A stretch of DNA of 64,000 bases. It comes from Mesorhizobium sp. ORS 3324 (GTDB lineage: Bacteria; Pseudomonadota; Alphaproteobacteria; Rhizobiales; Rhizobiaceae). The stretch spans positions 2,480-66,479 of the forward strand of contig LM655179.1 in the NCBI GenBank assembly GCA_000824825.2, given 5' to 3'. This document shows, one piece after another, positions 52,037-60,202 of the stretch (the stretch's first letter is position 1; each line of letters starts with the position of its first letter). The notes beneath the pieces are model-generated. The model made no database searches, was not told the origin of the DNA, and saw only the letters and a list, made by a program, of their open reading frames with translations. The translations under genes were made by a program, and so were the position numbers.

Positions 52037-52759
52037 TCAGGTTCGTTCCTTCAGGCTTTCCCGCACGGCCGCCGCAAAGCCGGCCATCGCGGTGAAGTGG
52101 TAGTCCGGCACGGTGAACCGCTCGGGCTCGATCGTGCCCCCATAGCCCTTCTGGGCATGACGGCGCTCGATCCAGCAGTTGGTCATGCCGAGCGCCCGTG
52201 AGATGCCGATGTCGTGATACTGGCTTTGCGCGACGTGCAGGATGTCGTCCTTGCTGTCGCCGCGAGAAGCCACGAAATCGAAGACTGCCTGGAAGAAGGC
52301 CGGATCGGGTTTTTCCGTGCCGGTATCGTCGGCAGTGATGGTGGCGAAGAAGGGCGATCCGAGTTGCTTCTCGAAATGGTCGAGCGCCCAGCGCCGGGCA
52401 TTGGTCATGGCAATCAGCTTATGCGACTTGCCAAGGTCGGCCAACGCCGCCGCGCTGTCGGGGAAGCCCTTCCAGGTGCTGGCCGAGTCCCGCAGGCGGA
52501 CGCCGTATTTCTCCTCTGCCGGCAGGCCGAGTCGCAGCGCGATGACCATATAGACACGTACCAGATCGTCGGGGAACAGGCCCGCATCGGGCATGTAGCG
52601 AGCCTGCCGGTAAAGGGTCAGCGCTGCTTCGCCGTCGATGGGAACGCCGGCCTCTGCGGCAATGTCGGCCAGGCAGGTCGTGATGCCGTCTTCGAAGTCG
52701 ATCAGCGTGCCGACCACGTCGAAGGTCATGTATTTGAATTCGTTAAAGCCCCTGGCCAA
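52037..52759 (-). CDS. HAD hydrolase, haloacid-dehalogenase type II-like (first of two)
   Basis: This 240-residue HAD-superfamily protein has nucleophile Asp14 in MTFDVVGTLID, motif II-like KLIAMTNAR, and DDTGTEKPDPAFFQAV with the motif III/IV Lys and acidic residues. The type II haloacid dehalogenase subfamily name does not prove dehalogenation. Many members are phosphatases. It heads the ABC transporter operon. An Lrp-type box lies 44 bases upstream, so its expression is probably linked to the DadA-like oxidase. A second HAD of the same type is 2.9 kb away. Confidence 0.9.
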   Translation of the reverse strand: MARGFNEFKYMTFDVVGTLIDFEDGITTCLADIAAEAGVPIDGEAALTLYRQARYMPDAGLFPDDLVRVYMVIALRLGLPAEEKYGVRLRDSASTWKGFPDSAAALADLGKSHKLIAMTNARRWALDHFEKQLGSPFFATITADDTGTEKPDPAFFQAVFDFVASRGDSKDDILHVAQSQYHDIGISRALGMTNCWIERRHAQKGYGGTIEPERFTVPDYHFTAMAGFAAAVRESLKERT

Positions 52760-52802
52760 GACTGGCTCTCCTCTGCGCGCGGCCGAATTGCATTATGCTG
52801 AA

Positions 52803-52817
52803 CAGAACAAAATTCCG
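52803..52817. promoter_or_regulatory. Lrp-type box 3 upstream of the HAD-ABC operon
   Basis: On the minus strand CGGAATTTTGTTCTG is close to the complement of box 1 (CGGAATAAAATTCTG). It lies 44 bases before the HAD start codon. Confidence 0.45.
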
Positions 52818-52998
52818 TGCTGTCCGGGGCGTCGGCCTTTTTCAAAAGCCCGGAAATTCGGGCCCCCTGGCCTTGTCTTTGAAAACAGTCTGGCACTTCC
52901 CCCGCGCCGGATTTGCCGAAAAGGCGCGGGCTTGCGGCACAAAATTGCGAAATCGCCTGCCGCAGCGATATTTCGAAACACGTATATTTGGCCGCCCG

Positions 52999-54372
52999 TC
53001 ATGCCAGCGCCTGGCGGACATCCGCGTCGTCCAACGTCTGGTCGAGCGTTCGGCGCGTACGCTCTATGATCGCCTCGATGTCGCTGTCGGTGCAGCAGAG
53101 TGGCGGAGCATAGCCGAGCACCCCTTGCGCAAAGGCACGGATAATCAGGCCATTGTCCCACGCCCTGTCGAAGACGCGCCGCGCCGGCACGGCCGAGGCG
53201 GGAAGCGGCGTCTTCTTCTTTTTGTCGACCACCAGCTCGATCGCGGCAAGCATGCCGCGACCGCGCACGTCGCCGACGAGCGGATGATCCCTCAGGTCCT
53301 CCAACCCCTCCATCAGGCGGGCACCGGCTCTAACGCCGTTGTCGAGAAGGCCGTCCTCATAGAGCTTCAGCACCTCAAGTGCCACGGCGGCGCTCACCGG
53401 ATGGGCGGAATAGGTGTAGCCGTGGCCGACCGCCGCGCTGCCCGCGCCATCGGCGATGACGTTGTAGACATGGTCGGCCATGAACACGGCGCCCATCGGA
53501 ACATAGCCCGATGTCAGGCCCTTCGCCGTCGTCATGAAATCGGGAACGATGTCCTCGTCGGTGCAGGCGAACAGAGGCCCCGTGCGGCCGAAGCCGGTGA
53601 TCACCTCGTCGGCGACGAACAGGATGCCGTGCTCGCGGCAGAGCTCCCGCATCGCCTTGATCCAGCCTTTCGGCGGGACGATGACGCCGCCCGAACCCTG
53701 GATCGGCTCGGCATAGAAAGCGGCGACCCGCTGCGGGCCGATCGCCTCGATCTTGGCCTTCAGCGCAGCGAGCGATGCGGCGATGATCGCCTTCCCGTCC
53801 TCGCCTACCGGATTGCGGTAGGGGTAGGGGGAGGGGATCTTGTGCTGCCATTCGAAGGGGATGCCGAAGCCGGCATGGAAGGCGGGCAGGGCGGTCAGGC
53901 CGGCGCCGACCACCGACGACCCATGATAACCCTGCTCGATCGAAATGAACTGATCGCGCTTTGGCTCGCCCTTGGCATTCCAGTAGTAGCGGACGAAACG
54001 GATCGTGCTGTCGACCGCGTCCGATCCTCCGAGCGTGAAATAGACGTGATTGAGGTCCCCCGGCGCGCGCTCGGCCAATTCCGAGGCAAGCCGGATGGCC
54101 GGCTCCGAGCCGAGGTCGAAATAGGCGGTGGCGTAGGGAAGCTCGCGCATCTGCCGGGCCGCCGCCTCGACGATGCTGTCGTGGCCGTAGCCGGCATTGA
54201 CGCACCACAACCCGGCGAAACCGTCGACAAGCTGCTGGCCGGACGTATCGGTCACGGTCGCGCCCTTCGCTGATTTCAGCACGCGCACGCCGAGCGCCTC
54301 ATGCCCGCGATAAGAGGCGACCGGATGGATGAGATGGGCGCGGTCGAGTTCGATCAGGGAATTGGCGAGCAT
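52999..54372 (-). CDS. Class III (omega) aminotransferase
   Basis: This 457-residue PLP enzyme of the aspartate aminotransferase superfamily, class III, has PLP Lys284 in TTAKGLTSGYVPMGAV. The preceding FVADEVITGFGRTG Asp interacts with the PLP nitrogen. GLWCVNAGYGHDSIVEAAARQM and YTYSAHPVSAAVALEVL are family-typical. It transfers the terminal amino group of an amine or omega-amino acid (putrescine, beta-alanine, GABA-like) to pyruvate or 2-oxoglutarate, making a (semi)aldehyde. Two aldehyde dehydrogenases lie within 8 kb. The ATG follows CGGAGGACAACA. Confidence 0.93.
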   Translation of the reverse strand: MLANSLIELDRAHLIHPVASYRGHEALGVRVLKSAKGATVTDTSGQQLVDGFAGLWCVNAGYGHDSIVEAAARQMRELPYATAYFDLGSEPAIRLASELAERAPGDLNHVYFTLGGSDAVDSTIRFVRYYWNAKGEPKRDQFISIEQGYHGSSVVGAGLTALPAFHAGFGIPFEWQHKIPSPYPYRNPVGEDGKAIIAASLAALKAKIEAIGPQRVAAFYAEPIQGSGGVIVPPKGWIKAMRELCREHGILFVADEVITGFGRTGPLFACTDEDIVPDFMTTAKGLTSGYVPMGAVFMADHVYNVIADGAGSAAVGHGYTYSAHPVSAAVALEVLKLYEDGLLDNGVRAGARLMEGLEDLRDHPLVGDVRGRGMLAAIELVVDKKKKTPLPASAVPARRVFDRAWDNGLIIRAFAQGVLGYAPPLCCTDSDIEAIIERTRRTLDQTLDDADVRQALA

Positions 54373-54388
54373 TGTTGTCCTCCGGTTA

Positions 54389-54437
54389 GAGCATGATGCC
54401 GAAAAGTGTGAAGCGGTTTTCGGACGACATCATGCTC
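54389..54437. repeat. RIME-like palindromic repeat, copy 5
   Basis: GAGCATGAT and ATCATGCTC are the outer arms. The inner CCGAAAAGTGTGAAGCGG and TTTTCGG are the mirror of copy 1. It is upstream of the aminotransferase gene. Confidence 0.8.
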
Positions 54438-54450
54438 TATCTCTTTGATT

Positions 54451-54502
54451 TAGAGCCGGATTCAGATTTCGGATCGACTCGATCCGAAATCATCCGGCTC
54501 TA
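54451..54502. repeat. Long palindrome overlapping the GNAT stop codon
   Basis: Arms of about 24 bases start TAGAGCCGGAT and mirror each other with one three-base bulge. The right end includes the stop codon of the GNAT gene. It may act as that gene's terminator. Confidence 0.7.
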
Positions 54503-55339
54503 GCCGAGCGCCTGGTTGGCGAGGGCGTAAACTTTTGGCCTGGCCTGTTCGAGGCCGTTCTTAGCGGGACGGTCCATGGCCACGCCGCCGCCGACATGGG
54601 CGAGGCCGATCTCCTGCAGCCAGCCGGCGATGCCGGTCCTGCTGTCGGTATCCACGCGCAGGAAGGCGCGGGGACGAGAAGCGGCAAAGAAGCCGATCAA
54701 GGACTTGGCATCGTCGGCACCGCCCGCGATGACCGGGCCGATCATCTCGCCGCGCCCGAACGGGCGGATTGCGCCATAGGCCTCGATCACGCCGTTGCGG
54801 CGGATGACGGCGAATTCGCCTCGCTCGGCCAGCGCATCGATCAGGACTTCACGGTCGGCGCCATAGGCGTCGCGGTCAATCGCCTTGATTTCCGGCAGAT
54901 CATCGGCATTTGCTGCTTCCACGCCGTCGGGCGAGCCAAGCTCGGCGACGTTGCCCTGATGCTGCAGGATCGTGCCGGAGGGCACAAAGCCGAGCTTCTG
55001 ATAGAGCGGCATGCCGTCCGCCGTCGCGACAAGCCGCAGCGGACGGTCCTCGGCAAGGGCGAAGGCCTGTTCCATCAGACGGCGCCCGAGCCCCTTGCCC
55101 CGCGTGTTCCTGTCGACGATCACCATGTTGATCATGGCGCAATCCGCGCCGTAAGGCGTGACCAGGATGGTTCCGGCCACGCGGCCCTGGTCGTCGAGCG
55201 CGACCGCGCCGCGCGAGAGCTGCAGCGCCATCTGCCAGTCTTGCGGGCGATGCGGCCAATTCTCCTGACGAGACAGCGCCACCGCGCCCTCGATATGGTC
55301 CGGTCCGAAGTCCTGGAGCTCGATCTCGCCTTGCTGCAT
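54500..55339 (-). CDS. Two-domain GNAT acetyltransferase
   Basis: This 279-residue protein has two GNAT-like halves. The first carries a good acetyl-CoA loop (VIVDRNTRGKGLGRRLMEQAF, RGxGxG type) at about residues 70-95. The second half lacks a clear loop and contains YGAIRPFGRGEMIGPVIAGG, resembling the C-terminal extra domain of YitH-type proteins. The substrate is unknown. In this setting it could acetylate an amine intermediate, which an ArgE-like deacylase at the right edge could reverse. The start was chosen at the ATG after AAGGATGCCTC. Confidence 0.85.
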   Translation of the reverse strand: MQQGEIELQDFGPDHIEGAVALSRQENWPHRPQDWQMALQLSRGAVALDDQGRVAGTILVTPYGADCAMINMVIVDRNTRGKGLGRRLMEQAFALAEDRPLRLVATADGMPLYQKLGFVPSGTILQHQGNVAELGSPDGVEAANADDLPEIKAIDRDAYGADREVLIDALAERGEFAVIRRNGVIEAYGAIRPFGRGEMIGPVIAGGADDAKSLIGFFAASRPRAFLRVDTDSRTGIAGWLQEIGLAHVGGGVAMDRPAKNGLEQARPKVYALANQALG

Positions 55340-55657
55340 GAGGCATCCTTCCATCTGCCCCAAGTCTCGGCCATCGGCGCGCCGCAGATCGTCTGAAGTT
55401 TCGACTTCGGCAGTATCATTCGCCGTTGCGCAGGGGGTGCGCCGCATCTTGTGCTGGCGTCTATCGAACCGGATGCGCTTCACGCCGCCGACCGGCGCAT
55501 CCACGGATGCTCGAGATGTTACGGCATGCCAAACCGAATGGCGGATACGGAACTTTCTGCTTTCGGGAGGCGCTTTTCGGTCAGCTGGGTCGCCGCCCGC
55601 CGGCCTATGATGAAATACATCCCAGCGCGGATGTGTTTCCACCGGAGATCAACGGAC

Positions 55658-56326
55658 ATGGCTTCTTTCAGGCCCAAATACATCACCTTCGACTGCTACG
55701 GCACGTTGACCAATTTCCAGATGGCGGAGGCAGCCCGCGACCTCTATGGCAGCCGGCTCGACGAGCCGCGCATGCAGGAATTCATCAAAAACTTCGCGGC
55801 GTACCGGCTCGACGAGATCCTGGGCGACTGGAAGCCATATGCCGACGTCGTCCACAACGCGCTCGAGCGCGCCTGCAAGCGCAACGACGTCGCTTTCAGC
55901 GCCGACGACGCCAGAATGGTCTATGAGCGCGTTCCGACCTGGGGCCCCCACGCCGATGTGCCGGCTGGGCTCGCGAAGGTCGCGAAGGAATTTCCGCTGG
56001 TCATCCTTTCCAACGCCATGAACGCGCAGATCATGTCCAATGTCGAGAAGCTCGGCGCACCGTTTTATGCCGTCTACACGGCCGAGGAGGCACAGGCCTA
56101 CAAGCCGCGCTTCAGGGCTTTCGAATACATGCTCGACAGGCTGGGCTGCGGCCCGGAGGACATCCTTCACTGCTCGTCCTCGTTCCGCTACGACCTGATG
56201 TCGGCGCACGACCTGGGCATCAAGAACAAGGTCTGGGTCAATCGCGGCCACGAACCGGCCAACCCGTATTACGGCTATGTCGAGATCGCCGACATTTCCG
56301 GTCTTCCGGGCGCGGTCGGGCTTTGA
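55658..56326 (+). CDS. HAD hydrolase, haloacid-dehalogenase type II-like (second of two)
   Basis: This 222-residue protein has nucleophile Asp12 in ITFDCYGTLTNF, motif II PLVILSNAMNAQIM, a KPRFRAFEYMLDRL motif III region, and HCSSSFRYDLMSAHDLGIKNKVWVNR near motif IV. It is related to the HAD that heads the ABC operon but clearly divergent. The next gene (PuuB-like oxidase) follows 14 bases later, or overlaps if its TTG start is used, so the two are co-transcribed. The real substrate, halo-acid or phosphate ester, is unknown. Confidence 0.9.
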   Translation: MASFRPKYITFDCYGTLTNFQMAEAARDLYGSRLDEPRMQEFIKNFAAYRLDEILGDWKPYADVVHNALERACKRNDVAFSADDARMVYERVPTWGPHADVPAGLAKVAKEFPLVILSNAMNAQIMSNVEKLGAPFYAVYTAEEAQAYKPRFRAFEYMLDRLGCGPEDILHCSSSFRYDLMSAHDLGIKNKVWVNRGHEPANPYYGYVEIADISGLPGAVGL

Positions 56327-56340
56327 AACAGGCGGTGCCG

Positions 56341-57615
56341 ATGAAATTCGTCTCCTACTGGCACGACACGGCCCCTGTCTTTTCCGGCGGGGTAAAAGGC
56401 CCGGTTGAGGGGCACTACGATGCCGCCATCATCGGCGGCGGCTTCACCGGTCTCGCCGCTGCACGCCAATTGGCGAAGGCCGGCGCCAAGGTGGCGGTGC
56501 TGGAGGCGGAGCGCGTGGGCTGGGGCGCATCCGGGCGCAATGGCGGGCACCTGAACAACGGCCTCGCCCACAGCTACCAATCGGCCAAGGCGGAGCTCGG
56601 CAAGGAGCGGGCAATCGCGCTCTACCGGGCGCTGGACGACTCCGTCGACAGCATCGAGGCGCTGGTCGCCGAGGAAGGCATCGACTGCAATTTCCGCCGT
56701 GCCGGCAAACTGAAGCTCGCCTCCAAGCCGCAGCATTTCGAAGCGATCGCCCGCAACTTCGAAGCCGTCCATGCCGAGGTCGATCCGGACACGGCGCTGC
56801 TGTCGGCGGCCGATCTCAAGTCCGAGATCGGCTCGCCGTTCCATGGCGCGATGCTGTCGAAGAAGAGCGCCATGATGCATATGGGACGCTACGTTGCCGG
56901 CCTGGCTTCGGCCGCCGCCCGCCACGGCGCCGTCATCCATGAGAATGCGACGGTGACGGACCGGAAACAGACCGGCAAAAAGCATGAGCTGAGCACTTCC
57001 CGCGGCCGGCTCAGCGCCGACAACGTGCTGGTGGCGACCGGCGCCTACACGACGCCGAATTTCGGCTATTTCCGCCGCAGGATCATTTCCGTCGGCAGCT
57101 TCATCATCGCCACGCGGCCGCTGAGCGACGCCGAGATCGCCGCGGCCATGCCGGGCAACCGGACATGCGTGACCTCGATGAACATCGGCAACTACTTCCG
57201 GCTTTCGCCTGACAACCGCCTGATCTTCGGCGGTCGCGCACGCTTCTCGGCGACGTCGGACCAGCGCTCCGACGCCAAAAGCGGACAGATATTGCAGGCA
57301 AGCCTCGCCGCGATCTTCCCGCAGCTCGCCAAGGTCGAGATCGACTATTGCTGGGGCGGGCTGGTCGACATGACCAAGGATCGCTTCCCGCGGGCCGGCT
57401 ATCATGACGGTGTCTGGTACGCGATGGGCTATTCCGGCCACGGCGCGCAGCTTTCCACCCAGCTAGGCACGATCATGGCCGATGCCATGCTCGGCCGCGA
57501 GGATCGCAATCCGATGAAAGGGGTCGAGTGGCCTGCCATCCCCGGCTATTCCGGCAAGCCCTGGTTCCTGCCGATGGTCGGCCTCTACTACAAGGCGCTC
57601 GACCGGGTGAGGTAG
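56341..57615 (+). CDS. FAD-dependent oxidase, PuuB-like (gamma-glutamylputrescine oxidase family)
   Basis: This 424-residue protein has the FAD loop YDAAIIGGGFTGLAAARQLAKAG, the ASGRNGGHLNNGL segment around the flavin-linked region, and the closing YSGHGAQLSTQLGTIMADAMLG. It is a DAO-family amine oxidase most like PuuB, which turns gamma-glutamylputrescine into an aldehyde. No gamma-glutamylputrescine synthetase is seen, so the native substrate is uncertain. An ATG start is preferred. A TTG 18 bases upstream would overlap the HAD stop. The aldehyde product could be used by the succinate-semialdehyde dehydrogenase next door, convergent with it. Confidence 0.9.
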   Translation: MKFVSYWHDTAPVFSGGVKGPVEGHYDAAIIGGGFTGLAAARQLAKAGAKVAVLEAERVGWGASGRNGGHLNNGLAHSYQSAKAELGKERAIALYRALDDSVDSIEALVAEEGIDCNFRRAGKLKLASKPQHFEAIARNFEAVHAEVDPDTALLSAADLKSEIGSPFHGAMLSKKSAMMHMGRYVAGLASAAARHGAVIHENATVTDRKQTGKKHELSTSRGRLSADNVLVATGAYTTPNFGYFRRRIISVGSFIIATRPLSDAEIAAAMPGNRTCVTSMNIGNYFRLSPDNRLIFGGRARFSATSDQRSDAKSGQILQASLAAIFPQLAKVEIDYCWGGLVDMTKDRFPRAGYHDGVWYAMGYSGHGAQLSTQLGTIMADAMLGREDRNPMKGVEWPAIPGYSGKPWFLPMVGLYYKALDRVR

Positions 57616-57673
57616 GGGATTAGGTGGCTCATTCCCTGCTGCCTTACTCCCCTATTCCCTACGCCCCTATTCC

Positions 57674-59131
57674 CTACGCCCCTATTCCCATGTGAAAACT
57701 CTTCATCTCGAGATATTCCTCGATGCCGGCCTGCGCGCCCTCCCGCCCGAGGCCGGACTGCTTGACGCCGCCGAAGGGGGCCACCTCCATAGAGACGGAG
57801 CCGGTGTTGAGCCCCACCATGCCGAACTCCAGCGCCTCGCCGACCCGCCAGGCACGTTTCAGGTTTTCGGTGTAGAAGTAGGAAGCGAGACCGTAAGGCG
57901 TGCCGTTGGCGAGCGCGATCACCTCCTCTTCCGTCTCGAAACGGAAGAGCGGCGCGACCGGGCCGAAGGTTTCCTCGCCGGCGAGCTGCATCTCTTTCGT
58001 GGCGCCGGTCAGCACCAGCGGCGCGACGTACTGAGGCCCCTCCGGCAGCACCGGCTTCTCCGTGACGATCGTGGCGCCCTTGGCGAGCGCGTCCTCGACG
58101 TGGCGGTTGATTTTCTCGACCGCCGCCATGTTGATCATCGGCCCGATGCCGACGCCGGCTTGAGTGCCTGGTCCGACCGTCATGGCGTTGACGCGCGCGC
58201 TGAGCTTCGCGGCGAAGGCGTCATAGACTCCGGCCTGGACGAGGATGCGGTTGGCGCACACGCAGGTCTGGCCGCCGTTGCGGAATTTCGAGGCGAGCGC
58301 GCCCTCGACGGCGAGATCGAGATCGGCATCGTCGAAGACGATGAAGGGCGCGTTGCCGCCGAGCTCGAGGCTGAGCCGCTTCACGCTGTTGGCCGCCCCG
58401 CGCATCAGCAGCGAACCGACGCGCGTCGAGCCGGTGAAGGAGATCTTGCGCACGGTCTCGTTCGCCATGATCTCGTTGCCGATTTCGGCCGGCATGCCAG
58501 TGACGATGTTGACGACGCCGGCGGGAATGCCCGCCCGTTCGGCCAGCACGCCGAGCGCCAGCGCCGAATAGGGCGTGAACTCGGACGGCTTGATGACCAC
58601 CGCGCAGCCGGCGGCCAGCGCCGGCGCGACCTTGCGGGTGATCATCGCGTTGGGAAAATTCCACGGCGTGATGATGCCGCAGACGCCGACCGGCTCCTTG
58701 AGCACGATGATGCGCCGGTCGGCCGTGGGCGCGGGGATGGTGTGGCCGTTAATGCGGCGCGCCTCCTCGGCGAACCATTTGACGAAGGAGGCGCCGTAGC
58801 GGATCTCGCCTCTGGCCTCGTCCAGCGGCTTGCCCTGTTCCGTCGTGAGGATCAGCGCGAGATCGTCCAGATGCGCGAGCATCAGGTCGTGCCATGCCTC
58901 CAGCAGGCGGCCGCGCTCGGCATTGGTCTTCCTCCTCCAGTCCCGATAGGCGGAAGCTGCAGTTTCTATGGCTGCGCGTGTCTCCGGACCGCCCATGTCG
59001 GGCACGGTGCCGATCGACATCTGTGTCGCCGGATCGATGACATCGACCGCTCTGCCGGAACCGGCCTCGACCCATCTGCCGCCGATCAGACCGGCTTCAC
59101 GGAAGAGAGTTTTGTCTTTCAAGCCTTTCAT
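57674..59131 (-). CDS. gabD: NAD(P)-dependent succinate-semialdehyde dehydrogenase
   Basis: This 485-residue ALDH-superfamily enzyme has catalytic Cys290 in RNGGQTCVCANRILV and the general-base segment LELGGNAPFIVFDDADL. The TPWNFPNAMITRKVAPALAAGC and FTGSTRVGS cofactor segments are present. The combination CVCANR and TPWNFP with AMITRK is typical of GabD-type succinate-semialdehyde dehydrogenases. It oxidises succinate semialdehyde to succinate, which enters the TCA cycle. It follows the tartrate-type dehydrogenase gene on the same strand by 17 bases, so both belong to one minus-strand operon. Confidence 0.93.
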   Translation of the reverse strand: MKGLKDKTLFREAGLIGGRWVEAGSGRAVDVIDPATQMSIGTVPDMGGPETRAAIETAASAYRDWRRKTNAERGRLLEAWHDLMLAHLDDLALILTTEQGKPLDEARGEIRYGASFVKWFAEEARRINGHTIPAPTADRRIIVLKEPVGVCGIITPWNFPNAMITRKVAPALAAGCAVVIKPSEFTPYSALALGVLAERAGIPAGVVNIVTGMPAEIGNEIMANETVRKISFTGSTRVGSLLMRGAANSVKRLSLELGGNAPFIVFDDADLDLAVEGALASKFRNGGQTCVCANRILVQAGVYDAFAAKLSARVNAMTVGPGTQAGVGIGPMINMAAVEKINRHVEDALAKGATIVTEKPVLPEGPQYVAPLVLTGATKEMQLAGEETFGPVAPLFRFETEEEVIALANGTPYGLASYFYTENLKRAWRVGEALEFGMVGLNTGSVSMEVAPFGGVKQSGLGREGAQAGIEEYLEMKSFHMGIGA

Positions 59132-59148
59132 CGAAAACGACCTTGCAA

Positions 59149-60192
59149 TCAGTTGAGCGCGGCGACGACCGCGGTTGTGATGGCGTCCGTGCTGTCCTTG
59201 CCGGCGGTGGTTCCAATGCCGCGCGCGGTTGTCGCCTCGATCGCCCTCATCACGTGGCCGGCCGCGTTCTTTTCGCCGAGATGATCGAGCATCATGGCGC
59301 CGGACCATATGGCGGCGATCGGATTGGCGATGCCGAGGTGGGCGATGTCGGGGGCGGAGCCGTGCACCGGCTCGAACATCGACGGCGCCGAGCGGTCGGG
59401 GTTGATGTTGGCGGAGGCGGCGTAGCCGAGTCCGCCCTGGATCGCCGCGCCGATGTCCGTCAGTATATCGCCGAACAGGTTGGAGGCGACGAGCACGTCG
59501 AGGCTCTGAGGCTCCATGATCATGCGCGCGGCGAGCGCGTCGACGTGATAGCTGGTCACCGTGACGTCGGCATACTCGGCCGCCAGCTTTCGCGTGATCT
59601 CGTCCCAGAACACCATCGAGTATTTCTGCGCGTTGGACTTGGTGACGGAAGCCAGCCTGCCTCGCCGCGTCCGCGCCTGCTCGAAGCCGAAACGCAGGAT
59701 GCGCTCGACGCCGGCGCGGGTGAAGATCGAGGTCTCCACGGCAACCTCGTCCAGCGTGCCCTGATGCACGCGCCCGCCGGCGCCGGAATATTCGCCCTCG
59801 GTGTTCTCGCGGATGCACAGGATGTCGAAGCTATCGGCCCGCAGCGGACCTCTGACGCCCGGCAGCAGGCGGTGCGGCCGGATATTGGCGTATTGCACGA
59901 AGGCCTTGCGGATCGGCAGCAGCAGCCCGTGGAGCGAGACGGAATCCGGCACTTCCGCTGGCCAGCCGACGGCGCCGAGCAGGATGGCGTCGAAGCCGCG
60001 CAAGGTCTCGATGCCATCTTCGGGCATCATGCGGCCGGTCTCCTTGTAGAATTTGCAGGACCAGGGGAACTCGGTTGCCGTCAGGGCAAAGCCGGAGTGC
60101 TTGGCCACCGTTTCCAGCACCGTCCAGGCAGCGGCGATCACGTCGCGGCCGATGCCGTCACCGGGGATCAGGGCGATCGAATAGGACTTCAT
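59149..60192 (-). CDS. Tartrate/isopropylmalate-type dehydrogenase (TtuC-like)
   Basis: This 347-residue beta-decarboxylating dehydrogenase has the IALIPGDGIGRDVI start, FDILCIRENTEGEYSG substrate loop, DVTVTSYHVDALAARMI and SNLFGDILTDIGAAIQGGLG metal/cofactor motifs, and EPVHGSAPDIAHLGIANP. The FYKETGRMMPEDGIETLRGFDAILLGAVG segment is typical of tartrate dehydrogenase (TtuC) rather than LeuB. It oxidises tartrate or a related 2-hydroxy diacid. The start was chosen to give MKSYSIALIPGDG. An ATG two codons upstream also exists. It is co-oriented with the flanking aldehyde dehydrogenases. Confidence 0.9.
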   Translation of the reverse strand: MKSYSIALIPGDGIGRDVIAAAWTVLETVAKHSGFALTATEFPWSCKFYKETGRMMPEDGIETLRGFDAILLGAVGWPAEVPDSVSLHGLLLPIRKAFVQYANIRPHRLLPGVRGPLRADSFDILCIRENTEGEYSGAGGRVHQGTLDEVAVETSIFTRAGVERILRFGFEQARTRRGRLASVTKSNAQKYSMVFWDEITRKLAAEYADVTVTSYHVDALAARMIMEPQSLDVLVASNLFGDILTDIGAAIQGGLGYAASANINPDRSAPSMFEPVHGSAPDIAHLGIANPIAAIWSGAMMLDHLGEKNAAGHVMRAIEATTARGIGTTAGKDSTDAITTAVVAALN

Positions 60193-60202
60193 CGGCATCT
60201 CT

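Noticed and set aside
52795..54273. A 492-codon plus-strand frame across the aminotransferase
   Set aside because: The minus strand encodes a full PLP enzyme with Lys284. The plus frame has no domain and lacks ribosome-site support.
57692..59284. A 530-codon plus-strand frame across the SSADH
   Set aside because: The minus-strand ALDH motifs are complete and the plus frame is a composition artefact.
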